Origin: Voacanga thouarsii
Lineage: Eukaryota; Streptophyta; Magnoliopsida; Gentianales; Apocynaceae
Direction: 5' to 3'
DNA: 64,000 nucleotides
Assembly: GCA_026120185.1 (NCBI GenBank)
Contig: JANUWF010001699.1
Coordinates: 412,001 to 476,000 of the forward strand
In this document: positions 32,227-44,328 of the stretch, in pieces
How the letters are laid out: each line of letters starts with the position of its first letter
How positions within the stretch are numbered: position 1 is the first letter of the stretch
Position numbers and translations under genes: made by a program
Notes under the pieces: model-generated
What the model saw: the letters and a program-made list of their open reading frames with translations, nothing else
The model's database searches: none
What the model was told of the DNA's origin: nothing

Positions 32227-33990
32227 TGAAGGTTAATAGGGCAAAAATGATGAATTCAAAAGCATACTTATTGGGAAAAAAAGAAATACAAAGCATCATG
32301 GAAGCTGTTTACCTCTGTGTTTGAATGACCTTATTGACACTGAAGAAAATGTTTGAACCTGTATGCTTGAAGCCACTTGTTCTCCCAACACCTCCGGTTG
32401 CACTCTTGCGAGCCGTCTACTCCTTCTCATTTACGCAAAGGTTTTGAATTTTTGGAGTATTGTCTTTTCACTACCGAGAAAGCTATTGAAAATGAATCAA
32501 AGAACAATGGCCTTGGTTCCTTTTCTTTTATTTTTAAGCAATCACAGAGAGAGACCAAGAGAGTGAAATAAAAACATCATGCTTTTTGTTATCCTCTCAC
32601 GCCAAACAATACGAGATTCATCCCGTGTTTTTTTATTTTATTTTATTTTACCTTTGGTCTTATTCATTGGGCCAAATAAAATTATTTACTCTTGGGTTTG
32701 AACACCCATAAATAATAAGTTTCAATTATTTATTTTTTGAGCTTCATAAAATAGCCCAATAAATAATTAACAAGCCCAAATAGGCCATTATAAAATATCA
32801 GGCCTTTTATCTAGTTTATACTTAGGTTAATTTTTTAATTATTCAATTTAGGCATTGGACCCTGAATAATTAATTAACCAATTAAACTAGATAAAATATA
32901 TACTCTCTCTTGAACCTTTTATTTTATTCCAGTCCAATAATAAATTAAACTATTTTAATAAAATAAAATAAAACCCATAATTATTAAGACCAATTCTTTA
33001 ATCCAAATCTTTCAAGACTAAAGAGCTATTCCGAGGACCAAAAGATACATAGCATTGGCTACTAAAATAACCAAAATATTCCTACTATATAAATAGCTGT
33101 ATTTTATATTTTAAATATTTTCTAATATCACCATAAGAAAATATTGACCCCAAGGATAATACTGCATTAGCAAAGTCTTTGACCTACAGGTGTAATGACT
33201 AAAATACCCCTCTATGTATCGTCGTATATTTAGAAAGGAGTATACTAACACCTCTCTAAAAGACATCTATCATCCTTAGACCTCTAGTCCAATGATCCAC
33301 GACTTTTGAAATGTTTTCACTTTCCAATGGAGCTATCCTAAAACAAACATCCAAATCATGTTCCCTAGGGCTTAGATATTTAGATCATTTAAACAGTCAC
33401 AAGGGGCGATATAACACAGAAGTTATCTTGTAAAAGTCTATCTTAACTAACTAGTTACATATATCCAACATACAAGTATATCGGCTTTACGAAAGAACCT
33501 CAACTACAACATATCAATGTAAATACTTCCAACTTTGTCAAACTACCAACCCATACTCAAACAGTAGAGAATTAGTCCATAATGTAGCAGTAATAGTTTG
33601 GCTTTCTTCTAAATAGTACTTTTAGAGACCACCATTATAGGTCATATTCTACGTATTCGAAATATGCTCATATTATGAAGTGAGTAGACTACTCACTGGC
33701 TAAATGTAGTTTGGAATTTATAACACAATAACCTAAACATGATGAGATTCCCATTCTGATCAATCGGTTGAGAACAAACATTTATGTGTTAAGTAACCCG
33801 TGATTCATACCTTACTGTAAAAGACCATCATTCACATGGATTACTTACTTAAACACAATGGGTCTTCTCTAAACACAAATCGTGCACAAATAAAATGTAA
33901 ATTCACAAACAAATTTTGAGAATAAATTATTTTATTAATAAAATCAATAATTACATAAGAAAACTATTCTAGAGGGCATACATTCCAACA
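32227..33990 (-). repeat. 3' LTR of element A
   Basis: 1764 bp. Aligns over its length to 50965-52685 with many substitutions and small indels. It has TG and CA ends on the plus strand. ORFs within (32363-32566 and others) are fortuitous, because they lie in LTR sequence shared with the other copy. Confidence 0.95.
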
Positions 33991-34012
33991 ATCTCCTACT
34001 TGTACTCTAAGA

Positions 34013-37000
34013 CTAAGAAAGTCCGTAGGTGCCCACCCCTATGGCATCTAAGCATCTCTTGAAGACTCTCTCAGCCAGAGACTTGGTGAAGTGATCTATC
34101 AGGTTATTCTCCAAGGCTATCTGTTCCACTACAATTTCCTGTCTCTGGATAAAATTCTGGATCGAGGTGATACTTCTTCTCGATGTACTTCCCCTTCTTG
34201 TGGTTCTTAGGTTCTTTGAATTGTGAGACTACTCCAGAGTTGTTGCAATACACCACAATCGGTCTGTCCATGTATGGCACAACTCTAAGTTCTAAAAGGA
34301 ACTTTCGGAGCCAGACTGCTTCCTTGGATGCCTCTGAAGCTACCACATTCTCAACTTCTATAATTGAGTCAGCAATGCAAGTTGCTTGATACTCCTCCAT
34401 GAAACAACTCCTCCAGACAATGTGAAGACATATCTACTAGTAGATTTTCTTTCATCCTTATCTACCTAGAAGTCTGAGTTTGTGTATCCAGTAAGAACTA
34501 AGTCGTTTACCCTGTAAACCAACATATAATCTTTCATACCACTGAGGTATTTGAGAATATGCTTTACAGCTTGCTAATAAACCTCCCAAATGATTGATTA
34601 ATATGTGCTAACTAAGCCTACAGCAAAACAGATATATGGCCTAGTGCACAGCATAGCGTACATGAGACTTCCCATAGCCGAAATGTAGGGAATCCTACTC
34701 GCCCTGTCTTTTTCCTCTTAAGACTTAGGACAGTCCTTACAACAAAAAGACAACCCATGTCTGCAAGGGAGTAGAGCTCCCTTGCATGAGTCCATGCTAA
34801 ACTTGACAAGCATCTTGTCAATGTATGTCGTTCGGAATAATCCTAATATTCTCTGCTTCCTATTTCTAATAAGCTTAATCCCTAGAATGTAATTGGCTTC
34901 TCCCAAATCCTTCATACTAAATTGATTAGACAGTCAAACCTTAGTAAATAATAATGTTCCTACAACATTTCTAATTAGCAGAATGTCATCTATATATAGG
35001 ACAAGAAAAACCACATTTATGCCTTCCAATTTCTTATACATGCATGGTTCATCCTCGTTTTGAATGAAACTATAAGACTTTACAGTCTCATCAAAATGAA
35101 TGTTTCATGTTTTAGATGCCTGCTTAAGTTCATACATGAACTTCTTAAGCTTACAAACCATATGTTCCTAGTCTTTAGCAATAAAACCTTTCAGTTGGGA
35201 CATATAGATGTTTTTGTTAAGATGGCCATTAAGAAATGCCGTCTTGACATCGATTTGTCCTATCTCGTAATCAAAATGACATGCAATGGTAAGGAGGATA
35301 TGGATGGCCTTAAGCATGGATATTGGAGAAAAGGTTTTCTTATAATCGATTCTCCTTTTCTGAGTATACCCTTTCACCACAAGTCTAACTTCGAAGTTTT
35401 CCACCTTCCTATCTGCTCACCACTTCCTCTTGTATAGCCATTTACACCTAATGAGTTTTATCCCTTCAGATGAAGCTACGAGATCCCAAACTTGATTGAA
35501 GTATATAGATTTAATCTCGGCTTCCATTGCTTCATGCCATAGATTTGCATTGGCATCTGTAATAGTCTCCTCGTATTTAGTGGGATCTTATTCCTGATGG
35601 TCAAAGACCAGCTCGAAAGCCTCTCCTATCCATTTTTCTAGAACTCTAGATACCCTCCCACTACGATGAAGCTCCATTTGTACAGGTTCTTGAGGTTGTG
35701 CCTCTTCTTATTCCATAATCGGGTCTGAAGAAGTTGATTCCGAAGATAACTTCTCCTCGAGTTCCAACCTTGTTGAACTTTTAGTAGAAGTGCTTTTGTC
35801 ATTCTCCAAGTATCTAGCATTAGTACTTATCAGTATTTTCTGCTCCTTGGGATGATAAAAGTAACCTCCTTTTGTCTCTTTTGGATACCCAACAAGGTAG
35901 CGTAATTCTAATCTTGATTCTAGCTTGTCTCCCTTAATCAGTATATAAGTTAGATAGCCCCATATCCTGAGATGATTTAGACTTAGTTTACGCCCAGTCC
36001 ATATCTCATAGGGCGTCCTTAGTACTGACTTGGAAGGCACCAAATTCAGAATATATGCTGCTATTTTCAGAGCATATCCCTAAAAAGAGACCGGAAGAGT
36101 AGCATGAGACATCATACTTCAAACCATTTCCATTAATTTCATATTCCTTCTCTTAGCTACTCTATTCTATTCGGGTATACCCGACACAGAGAGCTATGAT
36201 ACTATCCCATGATGTACCATGTAATCTTTGAACTCACCAATGAAGTATTCTCCACCACGATCCGATCGTAAGGTTTTGATCAGTTTACCTGTCCGATACT
36301 CCACTTCAGCTTTAAACTCTTTGAACTTGTCAAAAGAGTCAGACTTGCACCTCATCAGGTAAACATATCCAAATATTGTACAATCATCTGTAAAAATGAT
36401 GAAGTACTCAAAACCCCCTCTAACTTGTGTAGACAAAGGACCATACACATCAATATGAACAAGGCCAAATATTACCTTGGCTCTATCAGCCTTTTAGGTG
36501 AATAATCTTTTGGTCATTTTTCCCATAAGGCAGGATTCACACTGAGGCCAACTTTCCAATCTTAATGAGCACAAAGGTCCATCATTGATTAACCTCTGAA
36601 TCTTGGTTGAGTTAATATGACCTAACCGTAGAAGTCAAAGATATGAGTCATTGACATTGATTTTTCTCTTTTTACTTAAAGGTTCTGATTGAGCGTTATT
36701 TATTTGATTGTTTGTAGAATTTAAAAAGAATAAGTTTCCATACGTGTGCCCTATACATAAAACTTCTATATTTCTACTGATAGTAATATCAGAATGGAAA
36801 GAAATAGAATATCCATGATTTATTAGCTTTGTAACTAAATTAAATTCTGTCTAAAACTGGATACATATAAAATATCCTTCAAAATAACTACTTTATTACA
36901 ATAAAAAATAAGATCCAGCTCTTCCACTATAAGGGCCCATACTTGTACTCCATTTCCTACTCGTAGTCCATGTTCGCCTTTTTGGAGTCTTCTTATCTTC

Positions 37001-37904
37001 CTAAACCCCTGCAAGGAGTTACAAATATGATCAGTGACTCTAAAATCAACAATCCAAATGGAAGTTGATCTAACTATTGAAACTAACTCTAGATAGAGAA
37101 CAATACCTGAAGTTTTTTTTTTTTTGCCTGAAGTTCTGGACATTCCATTTTCTAGTATCCCTTCTGCCTACACTTGAAGCACTTTTCTTTAGGCTTATTG
37201 GGCTGGTTCTTGGGCTGGACTAGTGCGTTTCCCTTCTTCTTTTTAAACTTTCTAGGCTTGTGCTTAGTTTCGAAAGAAGAAGTCCTAGCAATTATAGCCT
37301 TGGATTATGGCTTCATGACTTTCTCTGCTACCTGGAGCTCTTTTATTAACTCGATTAAACTCATGTTTAATTTATTTATGTTATAATTTAACTTGAACTG
37401 AGTAAAAGAGCCCGAAAGAAATTCAATAACCATGTCCACTTGACTCTCGGGGTTAATAACAATCCCTAAGACTTTTGCTTCCTCGAAAGCAGCAATCATC
37501 TTGAGCATATGCTCTCTGATTGATGCTCCCTCAGCCATCTTAGTGTTGATGATCATCCTATGAGTCTCCTGCCTTGCGGGTTGGCTCTTATTTGCAAACA
37601 TCGTGGATAATGATTGGCTAATATTGTACGTGTGCTTGTGTTTAGATTGGAGCACATTAGCCATGGATGCCAACATGTAGCATCGAACCATCTTATTGGC
37701 CTTCTTCTATGCTTTCTCAGCCTCTCGCTCTTCTGCGGCGCAACTCTCCCTGATAACAGGACATGTGTCGAAGAGGACATACTTATACTCCTCAGCAGTG
37801 AGTATTATGTCCAAGTTTCTTTTTCAGTCTATATAATTTGGACCCGTTAGCTTATTCTCCCAAAGAATAATAGCCAAATGATTAAAAGAACTTTCACCAA
37901 CCAT
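34013..37904 (-). pseudogene. Element A gag-pol polyprotein, decayed
   Basis: Minus-strand start ATG at 37904 (MVGESSFNHLAIILWENKL). A TGA replaces Trp in the YIDW.KRNL motif. Gag continues at 37305-37850 (EFLSGSFTQFKLNYN). Protease is near 37050 (IWIVDFRVTDHICNSL; the catalytic DSG is read as DFR). Integrase is at 36194-36448 (FTDDCTIFGYVYLM, LRSDRGGEY), its C-terminal part at 35708-36043 (YEIWTGRKLSLNHLRIWG). RT is at 35168-35404 (QIDVKTAFLNG) and 34618-34915 (MKDLGEANYILGIK). RNase H is at 34104-34400, and the last stop is at 34013 after RCLDAIGVGTYGLS. Multiple stops and shifts separate these. A typical copia domain order (gag-PR-INT-RT-RH). Confidence 0.9.
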
Positions 37905-39521
37905 TTCTGAAAAATCGAAAATAAAAGAAAACTCAATTTGTGAAAAACAAAATAATTTATGACTTTATCCTCATATTAAATCCGATAATAGTTAACCCTA
38001 TCACTATTATCTTTAATATGATTAATTTGACTCTTAGAAAAATTGACATAACTTCTTGGGAAGATTAACAATTTCTTAAACTAAATGTATTAACCACCAC
38101 AAATTAATTTCCCTTCTAGGTAATGATCTAAAAGATAACTCCTTCGTGGAATGACCATTTCTTCTTATTTTCTATAGACATTCCTTGCATTATAACCTCT
38201 AACGTGGGTTGGCCGATCATAGCACGTGTCTTGGATTATTAATTATATTCATCCATTAGTTTTAGATCCTTGTGGTATCCCCATCTTATACGGGTTCACT
38301 CCCAAGGTGACGTGAGAGGACTCACGATCTCTAAAGAGGATCGTGGTAGAAGCTGTAGGGCCGTTGGATCCCCCATCCTACTTAGTATTTTAAAATAAGG
38401 ATTTTCTTGAAAAATATCATTTGAAAATTTCAATTAAATTTTCTTTTAACTCAAAAATAAAATATCTAAACCAATAAAAATTTCTATGTCAAGATTTATA
38501 CCATTTGAGAAAATTTTTCATGGATTAATTTTATTTAAGTTAATAAACTTAATAATTTCAAAATTTTCCAATTAAACATTCGAGAGATTTTGATCTCAAG
38601 TTTAATTTGACAAAAATAATTTTTCTTGTTCAAAATAAATCAAAATAGTTTTCTATTTTAATTCATAAAAATATCTAAATCCAAAATATTTTCTATGTCA
38701 AGGATAAAATCTTTTGAGAAAATAACTAATAATTAATTTTTGTTCGAATTAAACTTAACCATTTAATTTAAGAAAAATATTTTTCTTTGTCAAAAATTCC
38801 CAAAGACTTTGGTCTTTGAGAAAACGCACATATAGGGTACCAAAAGAAATAAGCATGCTAGAAAACTGTAAACGTTTTCATGCTTTTTTATTCTTTTAAC
38901 CTAAGTGTCCAAATAATATAATTAAACATATTAATTAATTAATGGTATTATTTAATTCTAAATTTCCTTTACTATTATTTTTCATGTAAAATATTCAAAA
39001 AATATTAACTATTGTAATAAAAATAACTTTGCCTAGAATGGAAGCAAAAATAGTTTTAAAAAATTCGCTGGTCCAGTGCACCCGTCACACTAGATCATGA
39101 CTCATGGGAAAAACCCATGGACCGTGATCCGACCGCCCACGAAGCTACTCGCAACCTAGCCAAAATTGAAGACTCCAATTTGCGTAAAATGCAATATACA
39201 AATTTGCAAATTGCTTCCTCGTGAAAACTGCTTGGAGCTGAGGCCAACTCTGCCTGGCCGCGGCTCACTCGGCTCCTCTCACAGCATGCGGCTTGGCTCG
39301 GCTTGGCGGCTTAGCTGCTATAGTGACCTTTTTCTCCAAGTTTCTCTATACATTGTAGAACATCTGGGTCTCCTTTTTTATATGTGATTTCAACCAAAAC
39401 TCATCCAAAACAATCCACAAACACATATGCCTTTAATTATAGGCTTACACGAACACTCTGAAAGCTTCAAAAACAACTTTTACAATTTTCCTATGTCTCA
39501 ACCATGAGACTTATAGAGAAA
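37905..39521 (-). other. 5' leader of element A, interrupted by element B
   Basis: Non-coding, AT-rich in its left half with repeated TTTTGAGAAAAT-like text. Around 39100-39310 it is GC-richer (GGCTCGGCTTGGCGGCTTAG). It continues on the far side of B at 50863-50950 up to the primer-binding site. The ORF at 39166-39387 is not supported. Confidence 0.6.
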
Positions 39522-39526
39522 CTACC

Positions 39527-40987
39527 TGAAAAACCGTTGGGGGGGGGGGAGGTGAATAAGATTTTTAGCAAGCAAAAAATAATTTTTTCCGGATTGTCTA
39601 AAATGCTGAACAAGGATGATCACCAAGATGCTTGAACTGACTTTATAGATGTATATAAAGCTATCCAAGCACTCATAGATGTATATCCAGATTTAGATAG
39701 TGAAAGAACATAAAACAGTACATGAACCACTGAAATAAAATGAGACAAGAGATGTATAGTGGTTCGATCAACAATGATTTACGTCCATTACCTTAAGCCT
39801 CACACTTAAGGATTTTCAACCATATTTCATTAACCTCATTTAATGAAACATTCACATATAAGAGAGAATCACCACACTAGGTTTTACACAACCTCTTAAA
39901 TACATCAAGGATCATCTCACTAGGTTTTACACCACAACCTTGAACATACACAACACAAGGCTCACCCCTATGGGTTTTACACCACAACCTTGAACATATA
40001 CAACACAAGGCTCACCCCTATGGGTTTTACACCACAACCTTGAACATATAACCACAACCTTGAACATACACAACATAAGGCTCACCCATATGGGTTTTAC
40101 ACCATAACCTTGTACTTACACAAAACAAGGATCACCCCTATGGGTTTTATCATACAACCTTGAACATACACACAACAAGGATCACCCCTATGGGTTTTAC
40201 CACACAACATTGCACTTATAACAGAGAATTGAAAATCAACAGAACAGAGATAAGCTCACTTACTTGAGCAGATGTTCTCTCGGATACAAGCCACAAAATA
40301 CTTTTATCTTTGATACACAATGAACTCACTTTGAAACTAGATAAAAGGAGATTTTTGAAAAAATTGAGCAATGATGTTTCTAAAATAGATATTTCAAAAA
40401 TCTTGCTTGTAATCTTGCGTTAAGAGCTATTTATAGAGTCAAAAAGTGGAGTGTCAACGGTCATAAAAAAATGGCTACAAATTTTTCTGTTTAAACTCAT
40501 CCGAGTTTTGGACTCGAGTTTTAGACGAAGATGCATCCAAAAGTTAAGTCCAAAATAGCACATTCCTGACAGAAATTTTTCAACCTGGGTTTCCTGGATT
40601 TTGGATGAACCTTTTGGATTCAAACTGTTTCATCCAAAATTCTGTGAATTTCAAAAACTTTGAAAATCATCTCCATTGAAGCTTCAAGGTAAAGTCAAAT
40701 GAATCAAGAGATAAGAAGGCATAGGAATTAATAAATATACCTTAATAACACTTCATAGTCTATCATTCTTCATAAAGAGCTTTCTTGATATATAACTCTT
40801 CATACTTTGAATTTCTCATTTGATCTTGTAATCTTGAAATCAGCGATGAAGAAGTTGTCAACAATACTTATCTGAAGACTTTAGAAGAATAAGGATCAAA
40901 CATCCCTTATCACAGAAAATTGATAAGTTAGTCCATATCAACGTTTGTCATAAATCAAAATATAAAAGAAAGCCCTTAGGGCTAACA
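39527..40987 (-). repeat. 3' LTR of element B
   Basis: 1461 bp, about 75 bp longer than its partner, largely through a different number of 50-bp minisatellite units. It has a run of ten G near 39539, where the partner has AGAGGGGG. Confidence 0.95.
39890..40215. repeat. LTR minisatellite, about 50-bp unit, 6 copies
   Basis: Repeats of CACCCCTATGGGTTTTACAC followed by CACAACCTTGAACATA-type text. The partner LTR carries a related array at about 49850-50095 with different unit variants and one part-unit fewer. Confidence 0.9.
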
Positions 40988-42390
40988 ATCTCCCCCTTTT
41001 TGAGTGATGACAAACATAACACAATTGACATGAAATATAGAGAACATGTTGAGCAAATAAATGTAATCTTTCTATATAGGTTTCATAGAGATGTTTATGA
41101 ACATAACTTGGTAAATATATCTCAATGATCCTAAAGCATGCCATATCTCTATATAAATATTCAGAGTAATTTGATAGAGATAAAATACTAAAATTCTCCC
41201 CCTTATTATATGATTATGTGAATATTTCAAATATAAGAGGAAGGAGTAGAAGTAACGATTTTCTCATCCAAAAAGTGTATCCAAAATGTTTTTGGAAGCT
41301 AGTGTGTTTTCAGAATATCATTTGGATAGGGCTTTTGGATGTCCAAAATATTTTCAATTCAGTAAAACTACTTATAATAACATTTATTTTGGATACGAAG
41401 TTTCTAAGTCCAAAACTCCCCCTGACTTAATGCACCAAAAAATCTTATCATAGAATTTTGTTTCAAGAATACAGTTATCATCGAGAAATCTGTGTTTTTG
41501 AACATCACGAACTGAGGGGTTTTTCAGAAAATTTTTAGTGAACAGTGAATCAGTGATTTTCATCACAGTTTTGCTTTCAAAGCACAACTGTTCATATCAG
41601 AAATGGTTCATGCAATTCATAACAGTTCATGCAGTTACTTGGAATTCAATAACTATTCATACAATAATCTTTTCTCTTCCACAGATAGTTTTAGTTTTTC
41701 AAAATGCTTTTAACTTCCATAGCAGTTACTTTGCAGATCAAAAAACCATACATTAACAATCCGATTTCAGATTAAGGTTATATTCAAAAATTCAATTCAT
41801 CAGTCATGTAGAATCTATATCAGATTATTATGCAGAACCCATAACATTTTTGTTTATATCAACATGTAAATCACAGCCATATGCAGCCGTAACATGCAGA
41901 CTTAACATTTTCTTACTATCAGTTACTGTATACCAACACTTTCATACAGCATATATGCGGACTATAACATTTTCAGACTAGCATATTTCTTTCTTCCAGT
42001 GAATGCCAACAACATCATGCCGACAATCATGCAGAACATAACATTCACAGACCAACATTCGACATTTTCATAGCATTTTCATTTTTTTGCTTTCTCTCCC
42101 ATAATAACAGTCATATTCAATGTCATTTTGCTTTCTCCCCCATAATAACAGTCATATTCAATGTCATTTTCTTTCTCCCCTATGTTATCAATAAAAAAGA
42201 AGCATAGCAGAAGGAGAAATATTATGCAATTAACAGTCATCAGATAGATAATAGGCATAACAGAGAATGAAACTTAAACAAGTATTAGAAATTATCTAAA
42301 GACAAAAATGTAAATGACTAAAAATAAATTGTTCAACTGTTGCAGAAAGTAAGTTGTTCATCAGCCCATTGTGCTGCCCAAGAAAATAGT
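40988..42390 (-). other. Element B untranslated region between extra ORF and 3' LTR
   Basis: Starts with the polypurine tract (plus strand ATCTCCCCCTTTTTG). The rest is non-coding. A direct repeat of GCTTTCTCCCCCATAATAACAGTC-like text (about 42095 and 42130, under 50 bp period) is present. Confidence 0.6.
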
Positions 42391-43892
42391 CTATGAAATA
42401 TTGATTGTCTCAAACTTGGATCCAGCCCCCTTATTTGAAAACTGACCAACAATTCTGTTCGACTTTCTTTTGATAGCTACATGCTTTTGATGTTTTCTAG
42501 AGGGTTTGGGCTTGGGAGAAGGAATAGGAATATCTGTCTTCTGTATGGGAGAAGGCTGTAGAGATGGTTCAGGAGAGGGTTTAGGAACGGAAACCTTGAC
42601 ATCTGTAGGCGGTTCAGCTTTGTCCTCAGAAGATTGTTCATCCTTGTCATGATCAGATTTAGAGGCAGAAGGCTTAGCAGATTGCTCAATGACAGAAATT
42701 CTGTTCCCTAAGAGTTTGATTTCTGAGCTAAGAGATTCCAACTTCTCTGCAAGAGAACTGATTGCACTCAGAATATTCTCAGATAGACCGGAGTTCGGAA
42801 CAGTTCCTTCCTCATCAATCTTTCTTTTGGTTCCTGACTTTCCTTCTTCATTGATCTTTATCAAATTTTCCTTCTCTTTTCCAGTAGATTCTCTTTATAA
42901 TTTTTATGAATTTCCTTCCCTTACATACCCCATCTTTTCAAATGAGTCATAGCTATAAACATTTGTTCTTGAGGAATCACAAGTAACATAATTTAAATCA
43001 ACATTGAAAAATTTGAAGACTTTGGTTAATAGATTTCCAAATGGAAGAGTCTTGCTGGAAGTATTTCTAGATTACAACATTAACTTAATTACCAGAAATC
43101 CAAAGTTAATCTGTCTCCCCTCTGCTAAGGCTAACATAACCACCATTGGAAGTATACTGATAGAGGTCTTATGGCCGAAACTAGGAACAACAATGGTAGA
43201 CACCATATGATGCAGAATTCTGCCCAATCTATTCAGCCATTTAGAACTTCGATTTCCAGAATTCTCAAAACTTTTTCCACCAGTAAATAACTTCTCAAAA
43301 TTTTTCAAAACAAAAATTTCATTTCCTTCAGGAAATTTGCTCAACTCAAAATACTGAAAACCGGCATCTAGAACATCACAGATTCTATTCAACATGCTAT
43401 GGTCAAATTCAAAATCTTTTCCTTTCACTCTTGTTACTACCACCTAATCATAAATGCTCCCTCTGTTTCATCCAGTTTGCCCTTTCTCAAATTTGCATAA
43501 AATTCCCAGACTAAAAGAGTGTAAATTTTCTCATCAACTAATAACAAACTTCCCCATCTAACATGGTCAAACATATCCAGAATACTTGATAGGTTTAGAA
43601 ATGCAGAGTGGTTCACTCGATAAGCAGAAATAACAGTTCGATTTCTAGAGACCTAATGATTGTATTTAGATTCACATTTTGAGTCAAGAAATTGGGGTAC
43701 CTGATTTGCAGAACTCACTTGTTCTGAAGAAGATTCAAACGAATCATAATGAGAGGCCAAGAAGTAAGGCTGAGGAGAAGCTTTCTTTGCTTTCGCTTTA
43801 CCCTTTGATGAACGCGAAACCTTTTTCTTTAACACCGGAGAAGATTTTTGCTCCTTCTTAGGTTTTGGAATGGTGGATTTTGTCTTGGCCAT
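42391..43892 (-). pseudogene. Element B extra (post-pol) ORF with plant-transposon-protein-like domain
   Basis: Minus-strand start ATG at 43892. It opens with a very basic stretch (MAKTKSTIPKPKKEQKSS, then KKKVSRSSKGKAKAKK). The middle (43072-43600) has LLVWEFYANLRKGK and, after a frameshift near 43445, VVTRVKGKDFEFDHSMLNRI. That pattern resembles the putative plant transposon protein domain (Transposase_32-like) as I remember it. The C-terminal part (42391-42864) is Ser/Pro/Lys-rich with a short coiled-coil-like stretch (ENILSAISSLAEKLESLSSE) and PSPEPSLQPSP repeats. Stops at 43651 and near 43070 break it. Function unknown; Sirevirus env-like ORFs occupy the same place. Confidence 0.6.
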
Positions 43893-44328
43893 TTAAAGAT
43901 TGAAGCTTTTTCAAGACTTTTTGGTTTTTACCGACGAAGAAGAACACCGAGAAATTATTTTGGAAGAAGAACAGTTTTAAGAGTTTCGAATGAGAGAAAA
44001 CCAGAAAGCGTTGAATATCTAGGATAGTGTGAGAACAAAGTGCCTTGAAAACATATATTTTTCTGAGGAGTTTTGAAAACTGCGCAAACTAATTTTTTGA
44101 AACTCGAAATTTGGAATAAAAAAATATTAAGGATTGATTTTGAAACAAGACCAGGTCCGAAATCAACATCCAAAAGAGTGTTTTCCCAAAATGCATTTTG
44201 GATGTAGGAATTGGATTCTAATGCTATTTCCAAAACAGGAACTAGGTATTTCGGATGTAGAGTTTTGTTTTCAAAACCTTTATCTTCACAATTCTTGCAC
44301 AAGAAGGACTTATACGAAATGGTTAGTT

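Noticed and set aside
32363..32566. ORFs within LTRs of element A (also 51095-51388)
   Set aside because: They fall entirely in LTR sequence and differ between the two LTR copies by frameshifts.
39890..40215. Regular repeats that could be mistaken for a CRISPR array
   Set aside because: Units are contiguous 50-bp minisatellite copies with no unique spacers, inside a plant LTR and matched in the partner LTR.
42689..42952. Plus-strand 87-codon ORF
   Set aside because: Antisense shadow of the element B extra ORF. Low-complexity Phe/Ser-rich translation.
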